This document shows positions 7,980 through 17,747 of a stretch of 42,393 nt of DNA, one piece after another. Source of the DNA: Schnuerera sp. xch1. Lineage in GTDB: Bacteria > Bacillota > Clostridia > Tissierellales > Tepidimicrobiaceae. Position numbers and translations under genes: made by a program. Under the pieces are notes generated by a model that was not told the DNA's origin, searched no databases, and saw only the letters and a program-made list of their open reading frames with translations. Numbering within the stretch: position 1 is the first letter of the stretch; every line of letters starts with the position of its first letter. The DNA lies in NCBI RefSeq assembly GCF_019931165.1, contig NZ_JAIOUP010000021.1, positions 1 through 42,393 on the forward strand, in the 5' to 3' direction.

Positions 7980-8065
7980 TTTATTCAAAGGCTCAAATAT
8001 TGATATAAGGAGGTTTAAAAAGGAGGATATATTTATAAGTCCAAGTTGTAAGCCTTTTGAATAAA
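7980..8065 (+). repeat. Leader hairpin enclosing two orphan Shine-Dalgarno sequences
   Basis: TTTATTCAAAGGCT at 7980-7993 pairs with AGCCTTTTGAATAAA at 8051-8065, giving 14 base pairs with one bulged T. The enclosed segment holds AAGGAGG (8007-8013) and AAAAGGAGG (8018-8026), neither followed by an ATG or GTG start nearby. After the second one, an ATA codon would open an 11-codon frame, which is not convincing. It lies in the long P2 leader and could affect mRNA stability or be a relic of a lost small gene. Confidence 0.5.
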
Positions 8066-8153
8066 GCTTTATAGAAAGCAATCCATAGAAATTTTACTCC
8101 AAATAATACATAAATTATTATAGAATACTAGTCTGTTTATTTTAAAAGATGTG

Positions 8154-8165
8154 ACAAACGTTTGC
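8154..8165 (+). promoter_or_regulatory. LacI-family operator O3
   Basis: A third copy of ACAAACGTTTGC, with palindrome CAAACGTTTG at 8155-8164. It lies about 300 bases downstream of O2 and 96 before the lipoprotein start, with no clear promoter of its own. Two sites at this spacing suggest repressor looping or a transcription roadblock. It does not fit the CcpA cre consensus, because TG is not at the required position. Confidence 0.7.
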
Positions 8166-8260
8166 AAATGACAGGAGATTCATGATTTATTATTATGTCA
8201 TAACATACAAAAATTAGCTTAATTATTTATCTATTAACCAAAAAAACAGGAGGGAAAGCA

Positions 8261-9193
8261 ATGAAAAAAATTTTAGCACTGATGTTATTGTTAATGTTGG
8301 TTGCAACTGGATGTTCAGGAGAAGTTACAGATGGCGACGGAGATGTAAAAATAGGTTATGCCATTAATAATATGAACGATACTTTCCAAACTTATATAGT
8401 TGATGCTGCCAAGGAAAAGGCAGAGGAATATGGCTATAGTATTGATATTCAAGATGCGCAGGAGGACGTGATAAAACAACAGGATCAAGTTGATGCCATG
8501 ATAGAGCAGGGTGTCGATGCAATTATAGTTGTTCCTGTAGATACATCTGCTATGGACCCTATAACTAAGGCTGTAACAGAGGCTGGTATTCCATTGGTAT
8601 ATGTTAATAGAAATCCATTTAGCGAAGGAGATATTCCGGAAGGAGTGTTTTACGTTGGTTCTCAAGAAATAGTGGCGGGACAATTCCAAGGAACGTATTT
8701 AGTTAAATTAATGGGGGAAGAAGGTGGAGTTGCAATACTAATGGGGATATTAAGCAATGAAGGGGCGGTAAAGAGAACTGAAGGAAATGAAGAAATATTA
8801 AGCCAATATCCAGGAATAAAAGTTTTAGCAAAAGAATCTGGAAATTGGCAAAAAGATCAGGGCATGGACATAACTGAAAACTGGTTAACAGCTTATGCAG
8901 ATGAATTAAATGCAATACTTGCCAATAATGATGAAATGGCTTTAGGAGCTCTTAATGCACTAGAAACTGCCGGAAGAAATGATGTAATCGTAATGGGAAT
9001 AGATGCAATTCCTGATGCTATAAATATGGTTGCAGAAGGAAAAATGGCTGCAACAGTTCTTCAAGATGCTGATGGACAAGGTCATGGAGCAATAGAATCG
9101 GTTCATAATGCATTAAAGGGCAATGAGCAAGATCCCATTAGATGGATTGATTTCGTATTGATAACTCCTGAAAATGTTTCAGACTTTCAATGA
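8261..9193 (+). CDS. Sugar/inositol ABC importer binding lipoprotein
   Basis: A 310-residue extracytoplasmic binding protein of the ribose/galactose/inositol type (Peripla_BP_4). The signal peptide ends in the lipobox-like VATGC (Cys18). The mature protein starts KIGYAINNMNDTFQTYIVDAAKEKA-like, has the family segments DAIIVVPVDTSAMDPITKA, VAILMGILSNEGA and AILANNDEMALGALNAL, and ends with a DPIRWIDFVLITPENV segment. It captures the substrate outside the cell for the ATPase and permease encoded next. Position between P2 and the iol enzymes argues for inositol as ligand; ribose-type sugars cannot be excluded by sequence alone. Ribosome binding site AGGAGGG precedes ATG 8261. Confidence 0.85.
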   Translation: MKKILALMLLLMLVATGCSGEVTDGDGDVKIGYAINNMNDTFQTYIVDAAKEKAEEYGYSIDIQDAQEDVIKQQDQVDAMIEQGVDAIIVVPVDTSAMDPITKAVTEAGIPLVYVNRNPFSEGDIPEGVFYVGSQEIVAGQFQGTYLVKLMGEEGGVAILMGILSNEGAVKRTEGNEEILSQYPGIKVLAKESGNWQKDQGMDITENWLTAYADELNAILANNDEMALGALNALETAGRNDVIVMGIDAIPDAINMVAEGKMAATVLQDADGQGHGAIESVHNALKGNEQDPIRWIDFVLITPENVSDFQ

Positions 9194-9225
9194 ATAGTAT
9201 AGTTATTTATTATTTGGAAATTTAA

Positions 9226-9262
9226 TTAATATGGGATGGGAGTATTCTCTATCCCATATTAA
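9226..9262 (+). repeat. Intercistronic hairpin between binding protein and ATPase genes
   Basis: TTAATATGGGAT at 9226-9237 is a perfect inverted repeat of ATCCCATATTAA at 9251-9262, and GAG/CTC in the 13-base loop can extend it. No U-run follows, so it is not a classic terminator. Its position after the binding-protein gene fits an mRNA-stabilising or partial-termination element that raises binding-protein levels over the membrane components. Confidence 0.7.
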
Positions 9263-9279
9263 TAAAGTGAGGGATGATT

Positions 9280-10806
9280 ATGACTGAAGATAAAAACATT
9301 TTAGAGATGAGAAATATCGTTAAAACATTTCCGGGTGTCCAAGCATTAAAGGGAGTAGACTTAAATGTAAAATATGGTGAGATACATGCATTACTTGGAG
9401 AGAATGGAGCAGGGAAATCAACCCTTGTAAAATGTTTAATAGGTATATATCAGAAAACCTCTGGAGAGATAGTATTTGAGAGTGAATGTATAGACAATTA
9501 CACTACAGCTGATGCATTAAGAATGGGGATTTCAATGATTCATCAGGAACTCTCACCTGTTGAACATAGGTCTATAATGGAAAATATTTGGCTAGGTAGG
9601 GAACCCAAGACTAAACTTGGATTTGTAGATCATAATAAGATGTATGAAATAACCAAAGAAGTTTTAAAAAGAATAGATTTAGATGAAGACCCTAAAACCT
9701 TAATGGCTGATTTATCAGTAGCCAAAATTCAAATGATAGAAATTGCAAAAGCAATTTCCTATAATGCAAAACTAATAATTATGGATGAACCTACATCTGC
9801 ATTAACAAATAAAGAAATAGATCAATTATTTACAATTATGAGAAAGTTGAAGGAAGAAGGTAAATCTATAATATATATTTCTCATAAATTAGAAGAAATT
9901 TTTACAATTTGCGATACAATTACTGTTTATCGGGATGGAGAATATATTGGTACCGAAAGAGTGTCTGATATAGATACTCCTACTTTGATAAAAATGATGG
10001 TTGGAAGAAATGTAAACGAATTATATCCAAAAGTTAAATGTGATACTGGTGATATTAAATTAGAAGTTGACAACCTGACTAGTGAAGGTGCATTTAGAGA
10101 TGTATCTTTCAAAGTAAGAAAGGGAGAAATACTTGGAATTGCTGGACTGGTAGGTGCAGGTAGAACTGAATTGATTGAAACTTTGTTTGGACTAAGGAAA
10201 AAAACATATGGGCAAATAAAAATTGATGGGAAGGAAGTCGATGTTCGTACCCCACAGGAGGCAAAAGGAAAGAAAATGGCTCTTTTAACAGAAGATAGGC
10301 GTTTAAATGGAATATTTCCAATGTTAACGGTTTTTCAGAATATAACTATAGCTAATCTATTCAAGTATGAAAATAAGTTTAGATTATTTAATCATAAAGA
10401 AGCTATTAGGGATGTAAACGAGTATGTGGAAAGTATCCAAATAAAAACTCCATCAATATATCAAAGGATGGAAAACCTTAGTGGTGGAAATCAGCAGAAA
10501 GTACTTGTCGCTAGATGGTTAATGACTAGTCCCGAAATACTCATAATGGATGAACCTACTAGAGGTATTGATGTTGGCGCAAAAGCAGAAATATATAAAC
10601 TTATTAGCACTCTCGCAGAACAAGGGAAAAGTGTTATCTTAGTCTCTTCTGAGTTACCCGAGGTGATGAGGATGAGCGATACTATAATGGTAATGTATGA
10701 GGGACGGGTAGCAGGTATATTAAATAATTCAAAAGACTTAACCCAGGAAGAAATTATGCATTATGCAACGGGACAAATCATGAAAGACAAAGCTGAATAT
10801 ATGTAA
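9280..10806 (+). CDS. Sugar/inositol ABC importer ATPase with two nucleotide-binding domains
   Basis: A 508-residue RbsA/MglA-type ATPase with two fused ABC domains. Domain 1 has Walker A GENGAGKST, a weak signature DLSVAKIQ and Walker B LIIMDEPTSAL. Domain 2 has the degenerate Walker A GLVGAGRTE, an intact LSGGNQQ signature and Walker B ILIMDEPTRGID. A degenerate second site is normal in this family. I choose ATG 9280, six bases after GTGAGGG; ATG 9274 abuts that ribosome binding site. The gene is followed after 14 bases by the permease. It powers import of the ligand bound by the preceding lipoprotein, inferred to be inositol. Confidence 0.9.
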   Translation: MTEDKNILEMRNIVKTFPGVQALKGVDLNVKYGEIHALLGENGAGKSTLVKCLIGIYQKTSGEIVFESECIDNYTTADALRMGISMIHQELSPVEHRSIMENIWLGREPKTKLGFVDHNKMYEITKEVLKRIDLDEDPKTLMADLSVAKIQMIEIAKAISYNAKLIIMDEPTSALTNKEIDQLFTIMRKLKEEGKSIIYISHKLEEIFTICDTITVYRDGEYIGTERVSDIDTPTLIKMMVGRNVNELYPKVKCDTGDIKLEVDNLTSEGAFRDVSFKVRKGEILGIAGLVGAGRTELIETLFGLRKKTYGQIKIDGKEVDVRTPQEAKGKKMALLTEDRRLNGIFPMLTVFQNITIANLFKYENKFRLFNHKEAIRDVNEYVESIQIKTPSIYQRMENLSGGNQQKVLVARWLMTSPEILIMDEPTRGIDVGAKAEIYKLISTLAEQGKSVILVSSELPEVMRMSDTIMVMYEGRVAGILNNSKDLTQEEIMHYATGQIMKDKAEYM

Positions 10807-10820
10807 GGAGATGAAAGTCT

Positions 10821-11870
10821 ATGGATATGAATACAAAAGATATAAATGGAAATGGGAATACGAAAATTAGTAAACAAAATGTTGATACCGTAAAGAAGAA
10901 ATTCGCATTTACAGAGATATGGAAAAAATATAGTATAGCCTTTGTATTGCTTATGATGATAGTAACTATATCGATAATAGAACCAAAGTTTTTGTCTTCC
11001 AAGAATATATTTAATGTTTTAACTCAGGCTGCTATTTTTGGAATAATGTCTTTAGGACTAACTTTAATTATTATATCTAAAGGTATTGATTTATCAGCAG
11101 GCTCATTATTAGCTTTAGCAGGAATAATAGCTGCTAGTTTAGGACAGGTTGCCAATGCAACATCTAAATTTTATCCAAATATAGGGGAATTGCCGCTAAT
11201 CATCCCTATTTTAGTAGCCCTTGGTATTGGGGGTATACTTGGCACTATTAATGGAGGATTGATAGCCTTTACTGGAATACCTGCATTCATTGCAACTCTT
11301 GGTATGACTACAATTGCAAGGGGATTCACTTTGATGTATACAGGGGGCAAACCAATTAGCCAGCTTACACCCCAGTTTACTTTTTTAGGAGATAAAATAG
11401 GAATCTTACCTATACCCGTTCTAATATATGGCATTATGATAATTATAACCTGGGTCATATTAAATTATACTAGTTTTGGGAAAAACATATATGCTATAGG
11501 TGGTAATATTAATGCGGCTGAAGTTTCAGGTGTGAATGTAAAAAAGAATATTGTACTTATATATATGTATGCTGGACTTATGTATGGAGTTGCAGCTTTA
11601 GTATTTGCAGGTCGGGTAGGAAGTGTGCATCCTGGAGCAGCTACAGGATATGAATTAACGGCTATTGCAGCTACAACCATAGGTGGAACCAGCCATGCTG
11701 GAGGTATTGGAACAATAGGTGGTGCTGTAATAGGTGCATTAATACTCAGTGTCCTTAGAAATGGTTTAACTTTGCTTGGTGTCCAAGCTTATTGGCAGCA
11801 AATAGTAGAAGGAGCAATAATTGTAGGTGCAGTTATTGTAGATATGAGAAAACATAAAAAGAAGAATTAA
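10821..11870 (+). CDS. Sugar/inositol ABC importer permease (RbsC-like)
   Basis: A 349-residue membrane protein of the RbsC/XylH/AraH family (BPD_transp_2) with a hydrophilic N-terminal tail of about 35 residues and roughly eight to ten membrane helices. Typical family sequence includes IISKGIDLSAGSLLALAG, the loop YAIGGNINAAEVSGVNV, and TAIAATTIGGTSHAGGIGTI near the C-terminal cytoplasmic loop. ATG 10821 follows TAAGGAG. It forms the translocation pore with the double-ABC ATPase. Its gene is followed by a gap of about 90 bases and then iolC, apparently in the same P2 transcript. Confidence 0.9.
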   Translation: MDMNTKDINGNGNTKISKQNVDTVKKKFAFTEIWKKYSIAFVLLMMIVTISIIEPKFLSSKNIFNVLTQAAIFGIMSLGLTLIIISKGIDLSAGSLLALAGIIAASLGQVANATSKFYPNIGELPLIIPILVALGIGGILGTINGGLIAFTGIPAFIATLGMTTIARGFTLMYTGGKPISQLTPQFTFLGDKIGILPIPVLIYGIMIIITWVILNYTSFGKNIYAIGGNINAAEVSGVNVKKNIVLIYMYAGLMYGVAALVFAGRVGSVHPGAATGYELTAIAATTIGGTSHAGGIGTIGGAVIGALILSVLRNGLTLLGVQAYWQQIVEGAIIVGAVIVDMRKHKKKN

Positions 11871-11961
11871 GATTTTAGTAAAAATATATATTTATATATC
11901 TGATGGTATTGCAATTTTGAAGGATTATTTTAATTGACAAATGTTATAGAAAGGAGATAGT

Positions 11962-12954
11962 ATGAATAATTTAAAATTTAAAGAAAAGGCAGGTATGGAC
12001 TTTATAGCCATAGGTAGAGCAGCAGTGGATTTAAACCCAAATGAGATAAATAGGCCTATGGAAGAATCAACAACTTTTACTAAATATTTAGGTGGTTCAC
12101 CAGCAAATATTACCGTTGCTATGGCAGCCTTAGGAATGAAGACCGGATTCATAGGTCGAGTAGCGGATGATCCTTTAGGTAGATTTGTTGTAAACTATCT
12201 TAGAAATAGAAATATAGATACTTCCAATGTAATAGTAGATAAATCTGGAGCAAAGACTGGACTAGCCTTTCTAGAAGTAAAGTCTCCAGATGATTGTAGT
12301 ATAACCATGTATCGAGACAATGCAGTAGATTTAAAAGTAGAAGTTAATGATATAAATGAAGAATATATAAAAAATGCAAAGGTATTATTAATATCGGGGA
12401 CAGCCTTGGCAGCCAGTCCTTCAAGGGAAGCAGTTTTTGCATGTTTGGAATTTGCAAGAAAATATAACACTATGGTGTTTTTTGATATAGATTACAGGGC
12501 CTATACATGGAAATCAGTAGAGGAAACTTCCATATATTATAATTTAGCAGCAGAAAAATGTGATGTAATAATAGGTACCAGAGAAGAGTTCGATATGATG
12601 GAAATGTTGACTAATCCAGAAAATAAAGATGATTATGCTACTGCTAAGAAATGGTTTGATTATAATACGAAGATTGTAGTTATTAAACATGGAAAAGAAG
12701 GCTCTATTGCTTATACAAAAGAAGGAGAAGCAATAACTGGCGCAGTATTTCCAGTAACACCAGTAAAAACTTTTGGAGCAGGAGATTCTTATGCAGGCGC
12801 ATTTATATATGGACTGATGAAGGGATTGAGCATAGAAGAATCCATGAAATTAGGAGCGGCCTCTGCTGCTATTGTAGTATCAAGCCATAGCTGTTCAGAC
12901 GCCATGCCTCTATTAGATGAAATTAAGGATTTCATAAAAAATTATGGTAAATAA
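11962..12954 (+). CDS. iolC: 5-dehydro-2-deoxygluconokinase IolC
   Basis: A 330-residue PfkB-family kinase. It phosphorylates 2-deoxy-5-keto-D-gluconate, made by IolB, at the 6 position using ATP, in the cytoplasm. The substrate-side motif LGGSPANITVAMAALG (residues 43-58) and the C-terminal PfkB signature TFGAGDSYAGAF, whose Asp275 should be the catalytic base, are both intact. The GGSPANI form is characteristic of IolC among PfkB kinases as I recall. ATG 11962 follows AAAGGAG. It is the first enzyme gene after the importer and sits 15 bases ahead of the aldolase gene that uses its product. Confidence 0.92.
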   Translation: MNNLKFKEKAGMDFIAIGRAAVDLNPNEINRPMEESTTFTKYLGGSPANITVAMAALGMKTGFIGRVADDPLGRFVVNYLRNRNIDTSNVIVDKSGAKTGLAFLEVKSPDDCSITMYRDNAVDLKVEVNDINEEYIKNAKVLLISGTALAASPSREAVFACLEFARKYNTMVFFDIDYRAYTWKSVEETSIYYNLAAEKCDVIIGTREEFDMMEMLTNPENKDDYATAKKWFDYNTKIVVIKHGKEGSIAYTKEGEAITGAVFPVTPVKTFGAGDSYAGAFIYGLMKGLSIEESMKLGAASAAIVVSSHSCSDAMPLLDEIKDFIKNYGK

Positions 12955-12969
12955 AAAAGAGGTGTTTCT

Positions 12970-13800
12970 ATGCTAGTAAATATGAAAGATATTTTAAAAG
13001 ACGCTATAAAAAACAATAGAACAGTAGCAGCCTTTAATGTATTCGGATATGAGGATGCTATGACGGTAATAGAAGCAGCGGAAGAATCTAATGCTCCAGT
13101 AATACTTATGACTAATAAAGATGCAGTAGAATTTATGGATATAGAATATTATGCAAAGTTATTTAGAACAATGGCTAAGAATGCTAAGATTCCTATATGC
13201 ATTCATTTAGACCATGCTAAAGATTATAATCTAATAGTACGGGCTATTAAGGCTGGATATACCTCTGTAATGTATGATGGTTCCCAACTACCATTAGAAC
13301 AAAATGTAGAGAATACGAAGGAAATAGTAAAATTAGCCGATGTCTGCAATGTTTCAGTAGAAGGAGAAATAGGGTCAGTTCCATATAGTGATAAAAACTT
13401 AGACATAAAAGAAATATATACAAAACCAGAAGAGGCAGAATACTTTGCCAAAGAAACTAAAGTCCATGCACTGGCAGTTGCCATTGGAACCTTACATTGT
13501 ATGCAAGTCCAAGATGCTAAAATCCAATATGATAGATTAGAAAAAATAATAAAACTGATAGACACTCCTATAGTTATCCATGGCTCTACAGGAGTAAAGG
13601 ATGAAGACCTACAGAAACTAACAAAATATAATGTGGGGAAAGTAAATATTGGTACTGCTCTAAGAATGGCCTTTGCAACTACCCTACGAGAAGAAATGAA
13701 AAACAATCCAAATACATTCGATAGAACTAAGCTATTCAAAAGGCCTATGGAGGAAGTAAAAAAAGTTGCAATTAACAAGATTAAGCTGCTTGGTTGGTAA
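12970..13800 (+). CDS. iolJ: Class II aldolase IolJ (5-dehydro-2-deoxyphosphogluconate aldolase)
   Basis: A 276-residue class II, zinc-dependent aldolase of the fructose-bisphosphate aldolase family. HLDHA at residues 79-83 supplies catalytic Asp81 and zinc ligand His82; further ligand histidines are in AIGTLHCM and VIHGSTG. EGEIGSVPYSD is another family segment. In inositol breakdown it splits 2-deoxy-5-keto-gluconate 6-phosphate into dihydroxyacetone phosphate and malonate semialdehyde. The sequence alone does not separate IolJ from tagatose- or fructose-bisphosphate aldolases; the position directly after iolC does. The start is ATG 12970 after AGAGGTG; an in-frame ATG 12982 is possible. 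Confidence 0.87.
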   Translation: MLVNMKDILKDAIKNNRTVAAFNVFGYEDAMTVIEAAEESNAPVILMTNKDAVEFMDIEYYAKLFRTMAKNAKIPICIHLDHAKDYNLIVRAIKAGYTSVMYDGSQLPLEQNVENTKEIVKLADVCNVSVEGEIGSVPYSDKNLDIKEIYTKPEEAEYFAKETKVHALAVAIGTLHCMQVQDAKIQYDRLEKIIKLIDTPIVIHGSTGVKDEDLQKLTKYNVGKVNIGTALRMAFATTLREEMKNNPNTFDRTKLFKRPMEEVKKVAINKIKLLGW

Positions 13801-13828
13801 ATTCAATATGGAATAAGGGAGGGGTTAG

Positions 13829-15763
13829 ATGAAGACTATGAAGCTTACAATGGCACAAGCATTGGTTAAATTTTTAAATAATCAGTATGTGGAGTATGAC
13901 GGTAGACAGGAGAAATTTGTAAAAGGAATTTTCACCATATTTGGCCATGGGAACGTAGTAGGATTAGGACAAGCATTAGAAGAATATGGTGAAAATTTAA
14001 TTATACATCAAGGCAGAAATGAGCAAGGAATGGCACATGCAGCTATTGCCTTTGCAAAACAAAAGAACAGAAAGCAAATATATGCATGTACATCTTCGGT
14101 AGGGCCAGGAGCTGCAAATATGGTAACTGCAGCTGCCACTGCAACTGCAAACAATATTCCAGTGTTATTATTGCCAGGTGATATATTCGCTACAAGGCAA
14201 CCTGATCCAGTATTACAACAAATAGAACAGTCCTATAATTTAAGCATAAGTACTAATGACGCTTTTAAACCAGTAAGCAAATATTGGGATAGGATCAATA
14301 GACCAGAACAGCTGATGTCTGCAATGATAAATGCCATGAGGATTTTGACTGATCCAGCTGATACAGGTGCAGTAACCATTTGCTTGCCTCAAGATGTGCA
14401 GGGAGAGTCCTATGATTATCCTGAAGATTTCTTTACCAAGAGAGTCCACAGGATAGAAAGAAGACCGCCTACTAAAGAGGCTATAGAAGATGCAGTAAAG
14501 CTCATTAAAAATAGTAAAAAACCATTGCTTCTATGTGGAGGAGGGGTTAAATATTCAGAAGCAGGTGATAGTTTTAGGAAATTTGCAGAAGAGTTTAACA
14601 TTCCCTTTGGAGAGACTCAGGCTGGAAAATCTGCAATCACATGGGATCATCCGTTGAATTTAGGAGGAATAGGAGTTACAGGAAACTTAGCTGCCAATCT
14701 TATTGCAAAAGATGCAGATATGGTAATAGGTGTGGGAACTAGATATACAGATTTTACTACTGGCTCTAAAGGTTTGTTTAAAAATGAGAATGTGAAATTT
14801 TTAAGTATAAATGTATCCGAATTTCATGCTTATAAACTTGACTCTACAAGAGTTGTAGCTGATGCCAGGCTGGCATTAGATGAATTGACTAAAATATTGA
14901 AAGAAGAAAAATACAAATCTAATTATGTAGATGAAATACACGAAACAAAAATGAAATGGGAAAATGAATTAGCTAGATTATTCTCTACCGAATATAAAGA
15001 AGAAGGATTTAAACCGGAAATTGCTGGACATATAGATCATGTATTACCTGAGTTTTATAAGGATACTGGTTCTTGTTTAACTCAAACGGAAGTTTTAGGC
15101 GAGTTAGATAGATTGTTACCAGAGGATGCAATAATAGTAGGAGCTTCGGGAAGTTTACCAGGAGATTTACAAAGGGCATGGAGACCGAAGGTGGCAAATA
15201 CTTACCATATGGAATATGGCTATTCCTGTATGGGATATGAAATAGCTGCATCTTTAGGGGTGAAATTAGCATATTCTGATAAAGAAGTATATGCAATGGT
15301 AGGCGATGGAAGTTATTTAATGCTACATTCAGAAATGATCACGAGTATCCAGGAGAAAAAGAAGATCAATATAATTCTATTTGATAATATGTCCTTTGGC
15401 TGTATTAACAATTTACAAATGTCCCAAGGAATGGGCAGTTTAGGAACAGAGTTCCGATATAGAGATGAAAAAACAGGAAAATTAGATGGTCCTTTAATTC
15501 CAATAGATTATGCTAAGTCTGCTGAAGGATATGGGCTAAAAACTTATACTGTAAGGACTATAAAGGAACTTAGAGATGCAATAGAAGATTCTAAAAAACA
15601 AAACCTTTCCACTTTGATAGATGTAAAAGTTCTTCCTAAAACTATGACTGATGGATATGAGTCTTGGTGGAGAGTGGGAATTCCAGAGGTATCCCATAAA
15701 GAGTCTATTCAAAAAGCCCATAAGGATATGGAGTTTAATATTAACAAGGCAAGGAAATATTAG
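13829..15763 (+). CDS. iolD: 3D-(3,5/4)-trihydroxycyclohexane-1,2-dione hydrolase IolD
   Basis: A 644-residue thiamine-diphosphate enzyme, a typical length for IolD. It opens the six-membered ring of the diketo intermediate made by IolE, giving 5-deoxy-glucuronate. The N-terminal ThDP domain has [17 protein letters not shown] with the conserved Glu and [16 protein letters not shown]. The central domain is NAD/FAD-fold-like without obvious function. The C-terminal domain carries the ThDP-Mg motif [11 protein letters not shown] followed by [18 protein letters not shown] 13829 follows GGGAGGGG. Its neighbours are the genes for the aldolase and for IolE, the preceding pathway step. Confidence 0.95.
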   Translation: MKTMKLTMAQALVKFLNNQYVEYDGRQEKFVKGIFTIFGHGNVVGLGQALEEYGENLIIHQGRNEQGMAHAAIAFAKQKNRKQIYACTSSVGPGAANMVTAAATATANNIPVLLLPGDIFATRQPDPVLQQIEQSYNLSISTNDAFKPVSKYWDRINRPEQLMSAMINAMRILTDPADTGAVTICLPQDVQGESYDYPEDFFTKRVHRIERRPPTKEAIEDAVKLIKNSKKPLLLCGGGVKYSEAGDSFRKFAEEFNIPFGETQAGKSAITWDHPLNLGGIGVTGNLAANLIAKDADMVIGVGTRYTDFTTGSKGLFKNENVKFLSINVSEFHAYKLDSTRVVADARLALDELTKILKEEKYKSNYVDEIHETKMKWENELARLFSTEYKEEGFKPEIAGHIDHVLPEFYKDTGSCLTQTEVLGELDRLLPEDAIIVGASGSLPGDLQRAWRPKVANTYHMEYGYSCMGYEIAASLGVKLAYSDKEVYAMVGDGSYLMLHSEMITSIQEKKKINIILFDNMSFGCINNLQMSQGMGSLGTEFRYRDEKTGKLDGPLIPIDYAKSAEGYGLKTYTVRTIKELRDAIEDSKKQNLSTLIDVKVLPKTMTDGYESWWRVGIPEVSHKESIQKAHKDMEFNINKARKY

Positions 15764-15780
15764 CAAAAGGGAGGATTCTT

Positions 15781-16680
15781 ATGTTAGATAGCACGAAAAT
15801 CAAATTAGGTATAGCACCTATAGCCTGGACTAATGATGATCTTCCCCAATTAGGAGCAGAGAATACATTCGAACAATGTATTAGCGAAATGGCTTTAGCA
15901 GGTTTTGCAGGCTCTGAAATTGGAAATAAGTACCCGAAGGACCCAGAAGTATTAAAAAAAGCTCTAAATCTTAGAGGGTTACAAATATGTAATGCTTGGC
16001 TTAGTACCTTTTTTACTACTAAGAAGGAAGATGAAACTATTGAAAAATTCATCGAGCATAGGGATTTTCTCTATGAAATGGGTGCTAAAGTAATTGGTTG
16101 TTCTGAGCAAGGGCGTAGCATACAAGGTTTAGATAAACCAATATTTGATGAAAAACCAGTTTTTACTGAAGAGGAATGGGATAGATTAATCAAAGGTTAT
16201 AACAAAATTGCAATATTAGCCCAAGAAAAAGGCATGAAGGTATCTTTGCATCATCATATGGGTACAGGGATTCAAACTCCTGAAGAGATTGATAGATTTA
16301 TGGAACAAGTTAATGAAAATGTTTATTTGCTTTTCGATACAGGACATATATATTTTTCTGAAGGCAACCAAGAAGCTGTAGACAACCTTATAGATAAATA
16401 CATTGATAGGATTGTCCATATACATCTAAAAGATGTAAGACAGAATGTGTACGAAAAATTGAAAGAGGAAAAATGGTCTTTTCTAAAAAGTGTAAAAGAA
16501 GGGGTATTTACAGTTCCTGGAGATGGAGTTATAAATTTTGATCATGTCTTTTTAGTAATTAGAAATAGTGAATATGAAGGATGGATGGTAGTGGAAGCAG
16601 AACAGGATCCAGCTAAGGCAAATCCACTAGAGTATGCAATAAGGGCTAGGGATTACATTAATGGAAAAACGGGATTATAG
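15781..16680 (+). CDS. iolE: Myo-inosose-2 dehydratase IolE
   Basis: A 299-residue TIM-barrel protein of the xylose isomerase-like AP_endonuc_2 family. It dehydrates scyllo-inosose (2-keto-myo-inositol) to the diketo compound used by IolD. Typical IolE features are the N-terminal [16 protein letters not shown], the metal-site segments [15 protein letters not shown] and [20 protein letters not shown], and [13 protein letters not shown] near the C-terminus. The segments supply the His, Asp and Glu ligands expected for Mn2+ or Co2+. ATG 15781 follows GGGAGG, 17 bases after the iolD stop. Confidence 0.95.
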   Translation: MLDSTKIKLGIAPIAWTNDDLPQLGAENTFEQCISEMALAGFAGSEIGNKYPKDPEVLKKALNLRGLQICNAWLSTFFTTKKEDETIEKFIEHRDFLYEMGAKVIGCSEQGRSIQGLDKPIFDEKPVFTEEEWDRLIKGYNKIAILAQEKGMKVSLHHHMGTGIQTPEEIDRFMEQVNENVYLLFDTGHIYFSEGNQEAVDNLIDKYIDRIVHIHLKDVRQNVYEKLKEEKWSFLKSVKEGVFTVPGDGVINFDHVFLVIRNSEYEGWMVVEAEQDPAKANPLEYAIRARDYINGKTGL

Positions 16681-16711
16681 ATAGTTTATTATATAGAATG
16701 GAGATGAGTCT

Positions 16712-17716
16712 ATGGACAGAAAATTAAAAGTGGGAATTATTGGAGCAGGAAGAATAGGTAGAGTTCATACATTAAGCTTAAAGAATTTTGTGCCTGAGGT
16801 TGAGATCAAGGCAGTCTCAGACATTTGTTTTGATGCAGCACAAAAGCTAGCTGAACAAAACAGGATTCCTTATGCTTATAAAGATTATAAAAAAATACTC
16901 TTGGATCCAGAAATAGATGCTGTGTTAGTATGCTCCTCTACAGATACCCATGCACAAATTTCTATAGAGGCAGCAGAAGCTGGTAAACATATATTCTGTG
17001 AAAAACCTATAGATTTAAATGTGGATAAGGTAAAATCGGTATTAGAGGCTGTAAATAAGGCTAATGTTAAACTCCAAGTAGGATTTAATCGAAGATTCGA
17101 CCATGATTTTAAGAAGATTAAAGAGTTAATTGATTCAGGAGAACTAGGAGAACTTCATATAGTTAAGATTACATCACGAGATCCAGAGCCACCAAGTCCT
17201 GAATATGTTAAGGTTTCTGGTGGAATGTTTTTAGATATGAGCATACATGACTTTGATATGGCAAGATATCTTACTGATGGTGAAGTAAAAGAAATATATG
17301 TAGCAGCTGATTGCAGAATAGATCCTGCTATTGGAGAAGTTGGAGATGTAGATACGGCAGTAATAACCCTTAGGATGGAAGATGGTACTATTTGTGTTAT
17401 AGACAATAGTAGACAGGCTGTATATGGATATGACCAAAGAATAGAGGTATTCGGCTCAAAAGGGCAAGCTGAAGTTCAAAATGATACTCCTTCAACAGCC
17501 AGTTGGAGCACAGCTGAAGGTGTATTTAAAGAGAAACCAAAATATTTCTTTTTAGAAAGATATATGGACTCCTTTGCAGACGAGATGAAATCTTTCGTTG
17601 ATGTAGTAATTAACGATAAAGAACCGCCTGTTACTGGAGTAGACGGACTTGTAACAATAGAAATAGGATTAGCTGCGAAGAAGTCCCATGAAGAAGGAAG
17701 ACCTATAAAACTTTAG
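16712..17716 (+). CDS. iolG: Myo-inositol 2-dehydrogenase IolG
   Basis: A 334-residue Gfo/Idh/MocA enzyme catalysing the first pathway step, NAD-dependent oxidation of myo-inositol to scyllo-inosose. The Rossmann motif is GIIGAGRIGRVH, the catalytic lysine is Lys98 in FCEKP, and the active-site loop reads SGGMFLDMSIHDFDMARY. Its length and position inside the iol operon, between iolE and iolB, make it the better candidate for the main inositol dehydrogenase than the paralogue at 5380-6399. ATG 16712 lies behind a purine-rich GGAGATGAG region. Confidence 0.92.
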   Translation: MDRKLKVGIIGAGRIGRVHTLSLKNFVPEVEIKAVSDICFDAAQKLAEQNRIPYAYKDYKKILLDPEIDAVLVCSSTDTHAQISIEAAEAGKHIFCEKPIDLNVDKVKSVLEAVNKANVKLQVGFNRRFDHDFKKIKELIDSGELGELHIVKITSRDPEPPSPEYVKVSGGMFLDMSIHDFDMARYLTDGEVKEIYVAADCRIDPAIGEVGDVDTAVITLRMEDGTICVIDNSRQAVYGYDQRIEVFGSKGQAEVQNDTPSTASWSTAEGVFKEKPKYFFLERYMDSFADEMKSFVDVVINDKEPPVTGVDGLVTIEIGLAAKKSHEEGRPIKL

Positions 17717-17747
17717 AATTCGCATTTAGGTATTAGGAGGAAAAATT

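Noticed and set aside
8151-8168. Possible CcpA cre site
   Set aside because: The TG that should precede the AANCG core is shifted by one base, while the site matches the two LacI-type operators at 12 of 12 core positions.
13224-13778. Long minus-strand frame of 184 codons opposite iolJ
   Set aside because: It lies fully opposite a gene with clear catalytic motifs, has no ribosome binding site, and its peptide has no domain-like pattern.
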